This document shows, piece after piece, positions 41,148 through 48,831 of a DNA stretch of 64,000 nucleotides. A program made the translations under genes and the position numbers. The stretch spans positions 5,090 to 69,089 of the forward strand of contig JANOQM010000018.1 of NCBI GenBank assembly GCA_031422295.1, in the 5' to 3' direction. The notes beneath the pieces are model-generated. The model was given only the letters and a program-made list of their open reading frames with translations, did no database searches and had not been told where the DNA came from. This DNA comes from JANOMH01 sp031422295 (GTDB taxonomy: Bacteria > Pseudomonadota > Alphaproteobacteria > Rhodobacterales > Rhodobacteraceae). The first letter of the stretch is position 1. Every line of letters starts with the position of its first letter.

Positions 41148-42074
41148 ATGCCATCCATCGTGTCCGTCCAATCCCTGACAAAAACCTATAAAACCGGGTT
41201 TCAGGCGCTGAAATCCGTTAATCTTGAAATTGAGCAGGGTGAAATTCTGGCCCTGCTCGGCCCGAATGGAGCGGGTAAAACCACATTAATTTCCACAATC
41301 TGCGGCATTGTACAGCCGACTTCTGGCACGATTACTGTCGGTGGGCATGATGTGATCCGCGATTTCCGGGCTGCCCGTAACCTGATCGGCCTTGTGCCGC
41401 AGGAAATCACGTTGGAGCCGTTTGAAAATGTCTGGAACACCGTCAGCTTTTCGCGCGGCCTGTTTGGTAAATCGCCCAACCCCGCCCATATCGAAATGGT
41501 GCTGCGCCAGCTGTCGCTTTGGGATAAGAAAGACAGCAAGATCAAAGACCTGTCCGGCGGGATGAAACGCCGGGTGCTGATCGCCAAGGCGTTGTCCCAC
41601 GAACCCCGCGTGCTGTTTCTGGACGAGCCAACCGCAGGGGTGGATGTCGAATTGCGCAAGGATATGTGGGCTGTTGTGGCCGATCTGCGCCGTGCCGGTG
41701 TCACCATCATCCTGACCACCCATTACATCGAAGAGGCCGAGGCGATTGCCGACCGCGTTGGTGTGATCAACAAAGGTGAAATTCTGCTGGTCCAAGACAA
41801 GGCCGAGCTGATGGCACAAATGGGTCAAAAGCAATTGGTCGTCGAACTGGTTGCACCATTGACCGCAGTGCCAGCCGCATTGGCCGATTATGGTCTGGAA
41901 TTAGGGCCAAACGGCCAAAGCCTGATTTATACATATGAGGCCAAGGGCCAGCGAACCGGGATCACGACCCTGTTGGGCGATTTGCGCGATGCGGGGCTGC
42001 AGATGACGGATATGGCCACCCGGCAAAGCAGCCTTGAAGATATTTTCGTCGGATTGTTAAAGGAAAACGCATGA
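41148..42074 (+). CDS. ABC transporter ATP-binding protein, YadG-like
   Basis: 308 residues, the size and sequence style of E. coli YadG. Walker A is LLGPNGAGKTT, the Q-loop lies in LVPQEITLEPFENVWNTVS, the signature is LSGGMKRRVLIAKAL, Walker B is VLFLDEPTAGVDVELRKDMW and the H-loop is ILTTHYIEEAEA. It powers an ABC-2 type exporter with the next gene, which it overlaps by 4 bases. ATG at 41148 follows AAGGAG. The substrate is unknown; placement beside the second twin operator suggests co-regulation with the flavoenzymes. Confidence 0.93.
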   Translation: MPSIVSVQSLTKTYKTGFQALKSVNLEIEQGEILALLGPNGAGKTTLISTICGIVQPTSGTITVGGHDVIRDFRAARNLIGLVPQEITLEPFENVWNTVSFSRGLFGKSPNPAHIEMVLRQLSLWDKKDSKIKDLSGGMKRRVLIAKALSHEPRVLFLDEPTAGVDVELRKDMWAVVADLRRAGVTIILTTHYIEEAEAIADRVGVINKGEILLVQDKAELMAQMGQKQLVVELVAPLTAVPAALADYGLELGPNGQSLIYTYEAKGQRTGITTLLGDLRDAGLQMTDMATRQSSLEDIFVGLLKENA

Positions 42075-42832
42075 ACATTCAGGCCATTCGCGCGATTTAT
42101 GTCAAGGAAATGACGCGGTTTCTGCGCACCATCATGGAATCTCTGATTTCGCCGGTGATTTCCACGTCGTTGTATTTCGTGGTCTTTGGTGCGGCCATCG
42201 GCGGAAGCATCGATACGATCGAAGGGGTTTCCTACGGGGCATTCATCGTGCCCGGCCTGATCATGCTGACAGTGATGACACAATCCGTGTCGAACGCGTC
42301 ATTTGCGATCAATTTTCCCAAATTTATCGGCACGATTTACGAACTGCTGTCCGCCCCGGTCAGCTATTTTGAAATCGTCACCGGCTATGTCGGTGCGGCG
42401 GCAACCAAGTCGGTCCTGATCGGGCTGGTCATCCTTGCCACCGCCTATCTGTTCGTCGATGTGCCCATCGCGCATCCCTTTGCCATGTTGGCGTTTCTGA
42501 CCCTGACCAGCATCAGCTTTTCGCTGTTCGGGTTCATTATCGGCATCTGGGCCAAGGATTTTCAGCAATTGCAGATGATCCCTTTGCTGGTGATGACGCC
42601 GCTGATTTTTCTGGGGGGAAGCTTTTACTCTATCTCAATGTTGCCAGGAATCTGGCAGACAGTGGCCCTGTTCAATCCGGTGGTTTATCTGATTTCCGGG
42701 TTCCGCTGGGCGTTCTTTGACACCGCCGATGTCCCGGTGATGATCAGCCTCGGCGCCATTGGGCTGTTCACCGGACTATGCCTGTGGGCGGTCTGGTGGA
42801 TATTTCATACGGGGTGGCGCTTGCGGCAGTGA
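42071..42832 (+). CDS. ABC-2 type permease, YadH-like
   Basis: 253-residue integral membrane protein with about six helices. It has YVKEMTRFLRTIMESLISPV, the GAFIVPGLIMLTVMTQSVSN segment, YELLSAPVSYFEIVTGYVGA and FLGGSFYSISMLPGIWQTVA then LFNPVVYLISGFRWAFF, the ABC-2 hallmark. It pairs with the ATPase at 41148. The stop codon falls inside the first unit of the 32-bp tandem repeat at 42811, so the C-terminal residues GWRLRQ are encoded by repeat sequence. Confidence 0.92.
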   Translation: MNIQAIRAIYVKEMTRFLRTIMESLISPVISTSLYFVVFGAAIGGSIDTIEGVSYGAFIVPGLIMLTVMTQSVSNASFAINFPKFIGTIYELLSAPVSYFEIVTGYVGAAATKSVLIGLVILATAYLFVDVPIAHPFAMLAFLTLTSISFSLFGFIIGIWAKDFQQLQMIPLLVMTPLIFLGGSFYSISMLPGIWQTVALFNPVVYLISGFRWAFFDTADVPVMISLGAIGLFTGLCLWAVWWIFHTGWRLRQ

Positions 42833-42928
42833 AGATGCCGCGGGGGTGGCGCTTGCGGCAGTGAAGATGCCGCGGGGGTGGCGCTTGCGGCAATGAAGAT
42901 GCCGCGGGGGTGGCGCTTGCGGCAATGA
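42811..42928. repeat. 32-bp tandem repeat with internal hairpins
   Basis: Nearly four head-to-tail units with period exactly 32 bp begin at 42811, 42843, 42875 and 42907. Each starts GGGGTGGCGCTTGCGGCA and continues with GTGAAGATGCCGCG or AATGAAGATGCCGCG; the last unit is incomplete. Within each full unit GCGGCA and TGCCGC can pair across a 7-base loop. The array spans the permease stop codon and the gap before the S49 peptidase gene. Confidence 0.9.
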
Positions 42929-42965
42929 CCTTGCTGAACGGCGGGTAGGGGCCTACATCAAACAT

Positions 42966-43760
42966 ATGAAACGCTTTATCCCATTCCTAAAATCCGACCC
43001 CGTGGTTGCCGTGATCCGGCTGCAAGGGGCTATTTCCAACAGTTCGCGCGGGCTGGATGATGTCAGCCTAGGGCCAGTGATCGACCGGGCCTTTGCCAAG
43101 GGTAAACCGGCGGCGGTCGCACTGGAAATCAACTCGCCCGGCGGATCACCGGCGCAATCGTCGCTGATTGCCGCGCGTATCCGGCGATTGTCGGCCGAAA
43201 AGAAGATCCCAGTTTTCGCCTTTGTCGAAGACGTGGCCGCCTCGGGCGGGTATTGGCTGGCAACGGCGGCGGATGAGATATTCATCGACCGCTCCTCGAT
43301 TGTCGGGTCAATCGGAGTGATTTCGGCCGGGTTTGGTCTGTCCGAGGCGATTGGCCGCTATGGCGTGGACCGGCGAGTTTACACTGCGGGCACGTCGAAA
43401 TCCATGCTCGACCCGTTCAAGCCGGAAAACCCGGAGGATGTTGAACGGATTAAGGGTTGGTTGGCCGATCTGCATGATTTTTTCATCGACCATGTGAAAT
43501 CACGGCGCGGCACGCGGTTAAAAGATAACCCTGAATTGTTCAGCGGACAGGTCTGGGTCGGGCAAAAGGCGGTGGATCAGGGGCTGGCTGACGGCATCGG
43601 GCATCTGGTGCCCATCTGCAAATCCCGGTTTGGCGACAAGGTGAAATTCCGCCGTTACGGGCAGCGCCGCAGTCTGTTGCAGCGCTTCGGCGCATCAATG
43701 TTCAGTGACGCGCTGGGTGCTGTCGAGGATCGGACGGCCTTTGCGCGGTTTGGTCTGTAA
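42966..43760 (+). CDS. S49-family serine peptidase (SppA-like)
   Basis: 264 residues, half-length SppA/SohB type. The catalytic Ser is in FVEDVAASGGYWLATAADEI and the general-base Lys in YTAGTSKSMLDPFKP. SIVGSIGVISAGFGLSEAIG is the oligomer core typical of the clan. There is no clear signal peptide and only a weakly hydrophobic N-terminus, so it may act at the cytoplasmic face on signal peptides or membrane-protein fragments. ATG at 42966 follows the repeat array. Confidence 0.9.
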   Translation: MKRFIPFLKSDPVVAVIRLQGAISNSSRGLDDVSLGPVIDRAFAKGKPAAVALEINSPGGSPAQSSLIAARIRRLSAEKKIPVFAFVEDVAASGGYWLATAADEIFIDRSSIVGSIGVISAGFGLSEAIGRYGVDRRVYTAGTSKSMLDPFKPENPEDVERIKGWLADLHDFFIDHVKSRRGTRLKDNPELFSGQVWVGQKAVDQGLADGIGHLVPICKSRFGDKVKFRRYGQRRSLLQRFGASMFSDALGAVEDRTAFARFGL

Positions 43761-43925
43761 ATGCTGATCAAGGTCATGATCCTGTTTCTGGTCGGCATGG
43801 CGATCCTGGCGATGTTCGGACGGCTGCGGTTTCCGGGGCAAAGCAGACTGGCCGCCGCGAAATGCCGCGATTGTGGCCGGTTCCGGTTGGGCAAAACGCC
43901 GTGTGATTGCAAGGGCAAGAAATAG
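43761..43925 (+). CDS. Small membrane protein with Cys-rich tail
   Basis: 54 residues. The ATG immediately follows the TAA of the S49 peptidase gene, and the TAG shares its last base with the GTG of the next gene, so it is tightly packed in the operon. One transmembrane helix (MLIKVMILFLVGMAILAMFG) is followed by a basic linker and CRDCGRFRLGKTPCDC, a C-x2-C and C-x-C set that could form a small zinc ribbon. No family recognised; the packing and composition argue that it is real. Confidence 0.7.
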   Translation: MLIKVMILFLVGMAILAMFGRLRFPGQSRLAAAKCRDCGRFRLGKTPCDCKGKK

Positions 43926-44701
43926 TGCGGGCGCTGGTAACGGGGGCCGGGGCGCGGCTGGGCCGGGCGATGGCCCTGTATCTGGGCGGGCGCGGCTATG
44001 ATGTGGCTGTGCATTTTTCGAGTTCCGCAATGGGCGCACACGAGGTTGTTGCCGAGTTGCGCAGCATGGGGCGGCAGGCGTATTCGGTGCAAGCGAATTT
44101 GCTGGACGAACAGCAAACCCAATCGCTGGTCGCCAAAGCCGCCGATCTGCTGGGCGGGCCGTTGACCCTGTTGGTCAACAATGCGTCGATCTTTGAATAT
44201 GACAGCCTGACCAGTGCCACCCGGACCAGTTGGGACAGGCATATGGAATCCAACCTGCGCGCGCCTTTTGTGCTGACCCAAAACCTCGCTGCGCAAATGC
44301 CCCCCGCCGTCCTCGATGCGGCAGGTGAACCCGTCGCGCAAGGATTGGTTGTCAATATGATTGACCAGCGTGTGCATAAACTGACACCGCAATTCATGTC
44401 CTATACCTTGGCCAAAATGGGGCTATGGGCGCTGACCCGCACCGCAGCACAGGCCTTGGCCCCGCATATCCGGGTCAATGCCATCGGGCCGGGGCCAACA
44501 TTGCAAGGGGCGCGGCAGAGTGCAGAGCATTTTGACCAACAACGCAAGTCTACCCTGCTAAACCGGGGCGCGAACCCTGCGGATATTTGCGCGGCACTGG
44601 GCTATTTCATTGATGCGCCGTCCGTAACCGGCCAGTTACTCTGCCCGGACGGCGGGCAGCATCTGAACTGGCAGACGCCCGATGTATTGGGCCTTGAATA
44701 G
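43925..44701 (+). CDS. SDR-family oxidoreductase, FolM/pteridine-reductase-like
   Basis: 258 residues. It has ALVTGAGARLGRAMALYLGG with Arg in the cofactor loop as in pteridine reductases, VAVHFSSSAMGAHEVVAELR, LLVNNASIFEYDSLTSATRT, and VNMIDQRVHKLTPQFMSYTL then AKMGLWALTRTAAQALAPHI (Tyr-x3-Lys). The C-terminal PSVTGQLLCPDGGQHL is typical. FolM reduces dihydromonapterin or dihydrofolate; that assignment is by family style. The start is GTG at 43925. Confidence 0.85.
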   Translation: MRALVTGAGARLGRAMALYLGGRGYDVAVHFSSSAMGAHEVVAELRSMGRQAYSVQANLLDEQQTQSLVAKAADLLGGPLTLLVNNASIFEYDSLTSATRTSWDRHMESNLRAPFVLTQNLAAQMPPAVLDAAGEPVAQGLVVNMIDQRVHKLTPQFMSYTLAKMGLWALTRTAAQALAPHIRVNAIGPGPTLQGARQSAEHFDQQRKSTLLNRGANPADICAALGYFIDAPSVTGQLLCPDGGQHLNWQTPDVLGLE

Positions 44702-45002
44702 GCCCGCAAATTGACCTTGCGTCAAAGTTGTGCACGGGCTCACGAATCCGTCATCAGGCGTTTACAATTGTTTAACGATTTCAGTCATTTGAAGTGAAGA
44801 ATTATATTTTTCAAACAAAATCAACAGCTTGAAGTTGTGCCTGTTTTTTAGGCAAACAGATGAAGTCAGCCAAAACCAAGGAAAATTTGACCCTGCCCAG
44901 AACTTGCCCACCGACTTATCCCCAGAAACCGTGGACAGCTTTTCTCTTGCCAGTGCAGGGCAGAGGTTGCAGCCACAGCCAAGAATCGCGACACTGGATA
45001 CT
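44702..45002. other. Intergenic region before uvrC
   Basis: 301 bp without a credible gene, AT-rich in its middle. It holds the palindrome TTGAC-N5-GTCAA at 44711-44725, a weak GCCT/AGGC hairpin with a T-rich loop near 44841, and a single TTATCCCCA. The uvrC frame is open through much of it, but the conserved protein starts at 45003. It presumably carries the uvrC promoter; I could not define -35/-10 boxes. Confidence 0.5.
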
Positions 45003-46862
45003 ATGACTGAAACGACTTCCTTGACCGGCTATGCCTGCATTCAGGCCTACTTGCGCCAGCTTGATGGCTCGCCGGGGGTGTACCGTATGTTGGATGCCGA
45101 AAGTCGGGTTCTATATGTCGGCAAAGCCCGCAACCTAAAGGCGCGGGTGACGAATTATTCCCGCCCCGGCAATCATTCCGGCCGGATCGAACGGATGATC
45201 CGCGATACCGCGTCGATGATGTTTCTGACCACTCGGACTGAGACCGAGGCGCTGCTGTTAGAACAAAACCTGATCAAGCAGCTGAAACCACGCTACAACG
45301 TGTTGCTGCGCGACGACAAATCGTTTCCGAATATCTTGGTGGCCAAGGATCATGCATTTCCGCTGATCACCAAACACCGGGGCGCTAAATCTGAAAAGGG
45401 CAGCTACTACGGCCCGTTTGCCAGTGCAGGCGCAGTGAACCGGACCCTGAACCAGCTGCAAAAGGTGTTCCTGCTGCGCACCTGTTCGGAAAGCACGTTT
45501 CAAAACCGTACCCGGCCCTGTCTGCTGTATCAGATCAAACGCTGTTCCGGCCCCTGCGTCAGCTATATCACCCCGCAAGATTATGCCGGTTCTGTCCATG
45601 ATGCCGAGCAGTTCCTGTCTGGCAAATCGACCACTGTGCAGGAAACACTGGCCACCCAAATGGCCGCTGCATCTGCCGAGATGGAGTTTGAGCGCGCCGC
45701 CGCCCTGCGCGACCGCATCCGCGCGCTGACGCAGGTGCAAACCGCCCAAGGGATCAACCCGCGCGGCGTGGCCGAGGCTGATGTGATTGCCCTGCATCTG
45801 GACGAAGGGCAGGCCTGCGTGCAGGTGTTCTTTATCCGCGCTAATCAAAACTGGGGCAACCACGACTATTACCCCCGCGTCGGCCCCGATGTGGACCCAA
45901 CCGAAGTGATGCAAGCCTTTGTCGGGCAGTTCTATTCCGACCGCGAACCGCCCCGCATGTTGTTGCTGTCGCATGGGCTGGACGACCCCGATTTGGTCGC
46001 TGATGCGCTGGCATTAAAGGCCGGGCGCAAGGTCGAGATTCTGATCCCCCAGCGCGGTGAAAAGGCCGAGCTGGTCGAAGGGGCACAGCGCAACGCCCGC
46101 GAAAGTCTGGCCCGGAAACTCAGCGAGACAGCCACGCAGAACAAACTGTTGCGCGGGTTGGCCGAAGCGTTTGATTTGGCCAGCATCCCAAAGCGCATTG
46201 AACTCTATGACAATTCCCATATCCAAGGCACCGATGCTGTGGGCGCGATGGTGGTGGCTGGCCCTGATGGGTTCGAAAAGGGCCAGTACCGCAAGTTCAA
46301 TATCAAAGGCACCGACATCACCCCCGGCGATGATTTTGGCATGATGAAAGAGGTGCTGACCCGCCGCTTTCAACGTCTGCTGAAAGAGGACCCAGATCGC
46401 ACATCGGGCAACTGGCCCGACCTGCTGTTGATCGACGGCGGGGCGGGCCAAGTCAGCGCTGTGGCGGGCATTATGAAAGACCTCGAAGTCGACGATATCC
46501 CGATGATCGGCGTCGCCAAAGGCGTTGACCGTGACGCTGGCAAAGAGGAATTCCACCGCACCGGTCTGCACCCCATGGCCCTGCGCCACAACGACCCGGT
46601 GCTGTATTTCATCCAGCGGATGCGCGACGAGGTGCACCGTTTCGCCATTGGCACCCACCGCGCTAAACGCGCCAAATCTGTGGGCGCGACCCCGCTGGAT
46701 GATGTGCCGGGTGTGGGTGCCGCGCGCAAACGGGCGCTACTGGCGCATTTCGGGTCAGCCAAAGCAGTCGCCCGCGCCAACCTGTCCGATCTTACCGTTG
46801 TCGAAGGCATCTCGGGCGCGATGGCCGAGACGATTTACGCCTATTTCCACGAAAAGGGTTAA
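45003..46862 (+). CDS. uvrC: Excinuclease ABC subunit C (UvrC)
   Basis: 619-residue UvrC, the dual-incision nuclease of nucleotide excision repair. The N-terminal GIY-YIG domain reads GVYRMLDAESRVLYVGKARN then LKARVTNYSRP, followed by the Cys-rich region with CLLYQIKRCSGPC, the UVR coiled coil near EMEFERAAALRDRIRALTQV, the RNase H-like nuclease domain with YDNSHIQGTDAVGAMVV and LLIDGGAGQVSAV, and C-terminal helix-hairpin-helix motifs (LDDVPGVGAARKRALLAHFG). ATG at 45003 gives the normal length. Confidence 0.97.
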   Translation: MTETTSLTGYACIQAYLRQLDGSPGVYRMLDAESRVLYVGKARNLKARVTNYSRPGNHSGRIERMIRDTASMMFLTTRTETEALLLEQNLIKQLKPRYNVLLRDDKSFPNILVAKDHAFPLITKHRGAKSEKGSYYGPFASAGAVNRTLNQLQKVFLLRTCSESTFQNRTRPCLLYQIKRCSGPCVSYITPQDYAGSVHDAEQFLSGKSTTVQETLATQMAAASAEMEFERAAALRDRIRALTQVQTAQGINPRGVAEADVIALHLDEGQACVQVFFIRANQNWGNHDYYPRVGPDVDPTEVMQAFVGQFYSDREPPRMLLLSHGLDDPDLVADALALKAGRKVEILIPQRGEKAELVEGAQRNARESLARKLSETATQNKLLRGLAEAFDLASIPKRIELYDNSHIQGTDAVGAMVVAGPDGFEKGQYRKFNIKGTDITPGDDFGMMKEVLTRRFQRLLKEDPDRTSGNWPDLLLIDGGAGQVSAVAGIMKDLEVDDIPMIGVAKGVDRDAGKEEFHRTGLHPMALRHNDPVLYFIQRMRDEVHRFAIGTHRAKRAKSVGATPLDDVPGVGAARKRALLAHFGSAKAVARANLSDLTVVEGISGAMAETIYAYFHEKG

Positions 46863-46927
46863 GGTGCCGGGTGCCTGCGCGGCCACAGCCTCTGGCAGTT
46901 GCTGATTTTGACGGATAAGATTGTAGT

Positions 46928-47530
46928 ATGAAATGGACCATTCCCAATAGCCTGACTGTGCTGCGCCTGCTGGCCGCCCCCGGCGTCGCGCTGATGTTTT
47001 TATATTTTCATCGGCCCCAGGCCGATTGGTATGCGCTGGCGCTGTTTATCATCGCGGCGGCCACCGATTATTTCGTCGGCTATCTGGCGCGGCTGTGGAA
47101 ACAGGAAAGCAAGTTCGGCACGATGATGGACCCGATTGCCGACAAGGCGATGGTGGTCATCGCCATTGTTGTCATCACCGGCTATTCGGGGGTCAAGCCG
47201 TGGTTGCTGTTGCCGGCCACCGTGATCCTGTTCCGCGAAGTTTTCGTGTCGGGTCTGCGCGAATTTCTGGGCAAAAATGCGGGTTTGCTGAAGGTCACCA
47301 AATTGGCCAAATGGAAAACCACCGCGCAAATGGTGGCGATTGCCGTGCTGTTTCTGGGCACCGGTCTGGCCTATGTCGAGGAAGGGTCGGGCGCTGCACC
47401 GATGTGGGCCGCTGAAGTGGCCACAACCGTTGGCCTTGTGCTGATCTGGCTTGCCGCCATTTTGACCGCGATTACCGGGGTCGATTATTACATCAAGGCG
47501 CTGCCGTATCTGCGCGATGATACGAAATGA
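46928..47530 (+). CDS. pgsA: CDP-diacylglycerol-glycerol-3-phosphate 3-phosphatidyltransferase PgsA, Asp-to-Val in the active-site motif
   Basis: 200-residue membrane enzyme making phosphatidylglycerol phosphate. It starts MKWTIPNSLTVLRLLAAPGV and has VILFREVFVSGLREFLGKNA and KWKTTAQMVAIAVLFLGTGL. The CDP-alcohol phosphotransferase motif should read D-x2-DG-x2-AR-x8-G-x3-D-x3-D. Here it is DYFVGYLAR...GTMMDPIADK, with Val50 (GTC at 47075-47077) where the second Asp belongs; all other motif residues are present. That Asp normally binds the catalytic metal. PgsA is usually essential, so this is either a sequence error or a real deviation. It is followed by moaD with a 4-base overlap. Confidence 0.93.
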   Translation: MKWTIPNSLTVLRLLAAPGVALMFLYFHRPQADWYALALFIIAAATDYFVGYLARLWKQESKFGTMMDPIADKAMVVIAIVVITGYSGVKPWLLLPATVILFREVFVSGLREFLGKNAGLLKVTKLAKWKTTAQMVAIAVLFLGTGLAYVEEGSGAAPMWAAEVATTVGLVLIWLAAILTAITGVDYYIKALPYLRDDTK

Positions 47531-47775
47531 TCGACGTTTTGTATTTCGCCTGGGTCCGTGAACGCATTGGTCTGCCGCGCGAAAAGGTTGATACCCAAGC
47601 CCGGACTGTGGCCGACCTGATCATTGAATTGCGTGCGCGTGAGGATCGGTATGATCTGGCATTTTCCGATATCAGTGCGCTGCGCGTCGCGTTGGATCAG
47701 GAACTCGCCGATTTTTCCGCCCCCTTGGCCGGGGTGCGCGAGGTTGCGTTTTTTCCGCCGATGACGGGTGGCTGA
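47527..47775 (+). CDS. moaD: Molybdopterin synthase small subunit MoaD
   Basis: 82-residue ubiquitin-fold sulfur carrier. It starts MIDVLYFAWVRERIGLPREK and ends with the obligatory Gly-Gly tail (VAFFPPMTGG), which becomes a thiocarboxylate and donates sulfur to precursor Z. It overlaps pgsA by 4 bases and moaE by 8 bases, so production of the two synthase subunits is coupled. Confidence 0.96.
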   Translation: MIDVLYFAWVRERIGLPREKVDTQARTVADLIIELRAREDRYDLAFSDISALRVALDQELADFSAPLAGVREVAFFPPMTGG

Positions 47776-48217
47776 GGTGTCTGTGCGCGTGCAGTCCGAC
47801 CCATTCGACGCCGGGGCTGAACTGAATAAATTTGCCCATGGCCGCACCGACATCGGGGCCGTGGTCAGCTTTACCGGTGTCGTCCGTGACCGCGATGGCG
47901 GACTAAGCGCCATGCAGATTGAACATTACCCGGGCATGACTGAAAAGGCGATTGCGGCGATTGTGCAGAATGCTGTTCAACGCTGGGCTTTGGCCGATGT
48001 TCTGGTGATCCATCGCTACGGATTATTGCCCTTGGGCGCGCCGATCATGATGGTTGCAACCGCGTCAGCACATCGCGCCGATGCGTTTGCCGCTGCTGAT
48101 TTTCTGATGGATTACCTGAAATCCCGCGCACCTTTCTGGAAAAAAGAAGTCACCGCAACCGGGGCCGACTGGGTAGCTGCGCAAGAGGCAGATACGGCAG
48201 CGCTCAGGCGTTGGTGA
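47768..48217 (+). CDS. moaE: Molybdopterin synthase catalytic subunit MoaE
   Basis: 149 residues. It shows the MoaE core FTGVVRDRDGGLSAMQIEHY, MTEKAIAAIVQNAVQRWALA, VIHRYGLLPLGAPIMMVATA and ADFLMDYLKSRAPFWKKEVT with the active-site Lys pair. It forms the heterotetramer with MoaD that makes molybdopterin. The start is GTG at 47768. Its 3' end overlaps the convergent tag gene by 14 bases. Confidence 0.96.
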   Translation: MAEVSVRVQSDPFDAGAELNKFAHGRTDIGAVVSFTGVVRDRDGGLSAMQIEHYPGMTEKAIAAIVQNAVQRWALADVLVIHRYGLLPLGAPIMMVATASAHRADAFAAADFLMDYLKSRAPFWKKEVTATGADWVAAQEADTAALRRW

Positions 48218-48764
48218 TATGCCGGTGGCAGGTTATCACATGGTCATTGACCATGCCCACCGCCTGCATGAATGCATAAACAATCGTCGGACCGCAAAAT
48301 TTGAACCCCTCGCGTTTAAGGTCTTTTGATATCTGGGCCGAAAGTGGGGTCTGCACCGGAACCTGTGCCAGATCAGACCAATGATTGACCAGCGGCGCAC
48401 CGCCTATGTAATCCCATAAGAACCGATCAAACCCTTGGCGTGCCTCAATCTTTTGCCACGCCTTGGCATTGCCGATGGTCGCCTCGATCTTGCCGCGATG
48501 ACGGATAATTCCGGGGTCGGCCAACAGGATATCGACCTGCCCATCACCCCATCCGGCGATAATATCAGGGTCAAACCCGGCAAAGGCCGTGCGGAAATTA
48601 TCGCGCTTTTTCAGAATGGTGATCCAGCTGAGCCCCGCCTGAAACCCATCCAGCACCAGCTTTTCCCACAAGGCGCGGCTGTCATATTCGGGCACGCCCC
48701 ATTCGGTGTCATGGTAGTCCAGATAGATCTGTTCCTGCCCGACCCATCCACAACGTTCGACCAT
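48204..48764 (-). CDS. tag: DNA-3-methyladenine glycosylase I
   Basis: 186-residue Tag enzyme of base-excision repair. It has MVERCGWVGQEQIYLDYHDT then EWGVP, LDGFQAGLSWITILKKRDNF and the C-terminal VGMVNDHVITCHRH. The zinc-snap ligands Cys (CGW), His (YHDTEWG) and the terminal His/Cys (ITCHRH) are all present. ATG at 48764 follows GGGGGT. It is convergent with moaE. Confidence 0.95.
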   Translation of the reverse strand: MVERCGWVGQEQIYLDYHDTEWGVPEYDSRALWEKLVLDGFQAGLSWITILKKRDNFRTAFAGFDPDIIAGWGDGQVDILLADPGIIRHRGKIEATIGNAKAWQKIEARQGFDRFLWDYIGGAPLVNHWSDLAQVPVQTPLSAQISKDLKREGFKFCGPTIVYAFMQAVGMVNDHVITCHRHITNA

Positions 48765-48831
48765 TTCGACCCCCAACAGAAACTCCGCAAATTCGACCTT
48801 AATTGCGTTCCTTTACCTGACATTAGGGACA

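Noticed and set aside
42811..42928. CRISPR array
   Set aside because: The 32-bp units are directly adjacent with no unique spacers, and no cas genes are present.
44711..44725. Possible FNR/Anr box
   Set aside because: The spacer is five bases, not four, and the arms are TTGAC/GTCAA rather than TTGAT/ATCAA.
44913..44921. TTATCCCCA, a DnaA-box-like sequence before uvrC
   Set aside because: A single imperfect box with no cluster, no AT-rich unwinding element with repeats, and no dnaA or parAB nearby; not evidence of an origin.
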